Translations under genes and position numbers: made by a program
Assembly (NCBI GenBank): GCA_947475465.1
Contig: CANJLK010000003.1
Location: 62,001-126,000, forward strand
Length of the DNA stretch: 64,000 bases
From: Caulobacteraceae bacterium
GTDB lineage: Bacteria > Pseudomonadota > Alphaproteobacteria > Caulobacterales > Caulobacteraceae
Direction of reading: 5' to 3'
In this document: one piece after another, positions 62,417 through 64,000 of the stretch
How the letters are laid out: every line of letters begins with the position of its first letter
How positions within the stretch are numbered: position 1 is the stretch's first letter
Notes under the pieces: model-generated
What the model saw: the letters and a program-made list of their open reading frames with translations, nothing else
Told to the model about the DNA's origin: nothing
The model's database searches: none

Positions 62417-63802
62417 CTACTTCGAGACCGGCTTGGCGGCCTCGGCGACCTTGGCCTTGGCGATCACCTCGGCCAGCCGCGCGGTGGGCTTGGGAAGCTT
62501 CGGGGTCAGCGCCACCGAGCCGTTCTTCAGAACGTCCTCGGCGCGGGTCATCTGGAAGTCCTTCTTGATATCGAAGGACTCCGGCGGTGCCTCGGCGGGC
62601 TCGTGGGCGCCGACCCGGGCCTTGCCCTCGTCGGCATTGAGCGCGTTCTTGAAGCTGGCCTCCGAGAACTGATAGGCGCGATTGGCGATCGCCTGGGCCT
62701 CGTCGCGGGTCTCAGCCACCTCCAGGTCGGGCTGGATGCCGGTCTTTTGGATCGAGCGGCCGGAGGGGGTGTAGTAGCGGGCCGTGGTCAGTTTCAGCGC
62801 CCCGTCCATGCCGCCACGCAGCGGGATCACGGTCTGCACCGAGCCCTTGCCGAAGCTGGTTAGCCCGACGAGTTCGGCGCGCTTGCGGTCCTGAAGGGCG
62901 CCCGCGACGATCTCGGCGGCTGAGGCGGTGCCGGAGTTGATCAGCACCACGATCGGCAGGCCGCCGGTCATGTCGCCCGGCCGGGCATTGTAGCGCTCCA
63001 CGTCGCGCGGGTCGCGGCCGCGCTGGCTGACGATCTCGCCGTTTTCCAGAAAGAGGTCGGAGATCGACACGGCCTGGTCGAGCAGGCCGCCCGGATTATT
63101 GCGCAGGTCGAGGATCAGGCCCTTCATCTTCGGATCCTGGGCCTTGATCTTGGCGAAGGCGGCCTCGGCTTCGTCGGTGGTCTTCTCGTTGAAGCCTGAG
63201 ATCCGCAGGACGCCGTACTCGCCCTCCATGTGCGCCGTCGCGGTCTTGGTCTTGATAACTTCGCGAACGATCTTGACGTCGAAGGGGTCGGACTTGTCGC
63301 GGGCGATGGTCAGCGTCACCGTCTCGCCGGGCTTGCCGCGCATCTGCTTGACGGCCTCATTGACCGATAGACCCAGCACGCTGTCGCCGTTGACGGCGGT
63401 GATGTAGTCGCCGGCCTTCACCCCGGCCTTGGCGGCGGGCGTGTCGTCCATGGGCGAGATGACCTTGACCACCCCGTCCTCGGTAGTGACCTCGAGGCCC
63501 AGCCCGCCGTATTCGCCGCGCGTCTGGTCGCGCATGTCGTCGAAGTTCTCGGGGTCCAGGTAGCCGGAGTGCGGGTCCAGCGACGTGAGCATGCCGTCCA
63601 GGGCGGCGTGGATCAGCTTGGTGTCGTCGACCTCCGTCACATACTGGTGCTCGACGGTGTCGAGGACGTCCCCGAAAAGGCCCAGCATCCGGTAGGTCTT
63701 GGCCCGCGGCTGGGCCGCGGCCATGGCGTGTTGGCTCACATAGGCCATGGAGCCCGCGCCGAGTACGAAGGCCGAAACGCCGATCAGGAGGTACTTCTTC
63801 AT
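62417..63802 (-). CDS. ctpA: C-terminal processing peptidase (S41)
   Basis: 461 residues. N-terminal signal anchor (LLIGVSAFVLGAGSMA); a PDZ domain at about 95-175 (GGLGLEVTTEDGVVKV); and the S41 protease with catalytic Ser in INSGTASAAEIVAG and Lys in TSFGKGSVQT. It processes periplasmic proteins. An envC-like gene lies just upstream, a common pairing. The C-terminal tail (about 65 residues) is Ala/Lys-rich. Confidence 0.94.
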   Translation of the reverse strand: MKKYLLIGVSAFVLGAGSMAYVSQHAMAAAQPRAKTYRMLGLFGDVLDTVEHQYVTEVDDTKLIHAALDGMLTSLDPHSGYLDPENFDDMRDQTRGEYGGLGLEVTTEDGVVKVISPMDDTPAAKAGVKAGDYITAVNGDSVLGLSVNEAVKQMRGKPGETVTLTIARDKSDPFDVKIVREVIKTKTATAHMEGEYGVLRISGFNEKTTDEAEAAFAKIKAQDPKMKGLILDLRNNPGGLLDQAVSISDLFLENGEIVSQRGRDPRDVERYNARPGDMTGGLPIVVLINSGTASAAEIVAGALQDRKRAELVGLTSFGKGSVQTVIPLRGGMDGALKLTTARYYTPSGRSIQKTGIQPDLEVAETRDEAQAIANRAYQFSEASFKNALNADEGKARVGAHEPAEAPPESFDIKKDFQMTRAEDVLKNGSVALTPKLPKPTARLAEVIAKAKVAEAAKPVSK

Positions 63803-63875
63803 CGCCTGCTTAGGCTCCCTTGCGACGCCGAACGCCGCGTCTGTTACGAGCCCCTCGCGAACGTCTTTCGGACGC

Positions 63876-64000
63876 TCAGCCCGCCTTGGTCTTCAGCCAG
63901 CGCGCCGGGTCCACCGGCGAGCCCTGCTCGCGCACCTCCAGGTAGAGTTCCCTGGTGGCCTGACGAGTCGATTGTCGTCCATCCGCCATCTGTCCGACAG
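63876..64000 (-). CDS. EnvC-like murein hydrolase activator (partial, 3' end)
   Basis: Only the final 40 residues lie in the window. ATRELYLEVREQGSPVDPARW is the conserved end of degenerate M23/LytM domains in EnvC, which activate amidases at the septum. The start and the rest are beyond the right edge. The frame was read by hand from the terminal TGA at 63876-63878. Confidence 0.7.
   Translation of the reverse strand, partial: VGQMADGRQSTRQATRELYLEVREQGSPVDPARWLKTKAG

Overview
The window is high-GC, densely packed alphaproteobacterial chromosome. Operons use four-base ATGA/GTGA overlaps, GTG and TTG starts are common, and several features point to Caulobacterales, most likely Phenylobacterium or Caulobacter: an RsaD/RsaE-type type I exporter beside a secreted RTX protein, a LovK/LovR-like photoreceptor pair, a 'PEPxxWA' PEP-CTERM protein and Caulobacter-style promoters. 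This placement comes from gene content and remembered family relationships, not from a database search.

1-7.1 kb is a surface-glycan locus. Two sets of genes diverge from about 1.9-2.03 kb: a sulfotransferase plus a repeat protein leftward, and a repeat-bearing GT-B glycosyltransferase, a GT-A glycosyltransferase and a second repeat protein rightward. Three of these proteins carry tandem copies of the same 37-38 residue repeat. A DUF6270 protein closes the block. 7.3-14.4 kb holds the type I secretion ABC transporter and membrane fusion protein (translationally coupled), the RTX protein they probably export, a strong terminator and a GT4 glycosyltransferase. 14.5-17.3 kb holds a secreted M23 peptidase, a methyltransferase and a second sulfotransferase. 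17.4-23 kb is a seven-gene nucleotide-sugar operon: RfbF and RfbG make CDP-4-keto-6-deoxyglucose, a C-methyltransferase, 3,5-epimerase and reductase could turn it into a branched 6-deoxyhexose, and two hexapeptide acetyltransferases follow. A TPR/GT41-type protein O-glycosyltransferase converges on that operon.

25.3-30.3 kb is regulatory: a leftward LOV histidine kinase, single-domain response regulator and SemiSWEET transporter; and rightward phoR, phoU and phoB. Two sequences matching the Pho box lie before phoR and before phoU, and the pst transporter genes usual at this position are absent. purD and an aminoglycoside-phosphotransferase-like gene follow. 32.7-38.5 kb is a leftward lipid A/Kdo operon (MsbA-type exporter, DUF374 acyltransferase, CDF metal exporter, waaA, lpxK). 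38.5-50.4 kb is mixed housekeeping: phosphatase, DUF4170, PmbA, MAPEG, UbiD, two VOC proteins, lipocalin, YjbR and YdeI families, DUF2236, a trypsin-like protease of visibly lower GC, a methyltransferase, the PEP-CTERM protein and UbiA. 50.4-58.7 kb carries an M13 peptidase, an ABC exporter with a possible leader peptide, an M48 peptidase, a CDF transporter, a GST and queG. 58.8-60.4 kb returns to glycan synthesis (rfbC, GT2). The window ends with an FKBP lipoprotein, ilvA, ctpA and the 3' end of an envC-like gene.

At least four intergenic inverted-repeat elements of different sequence (near 28.65, 49.2, 58.75 and 62.3 kb) look like dispersed genomic repeats. I saw no tRNA, rRNA, CRISPR array, insertion sequence or prophage.
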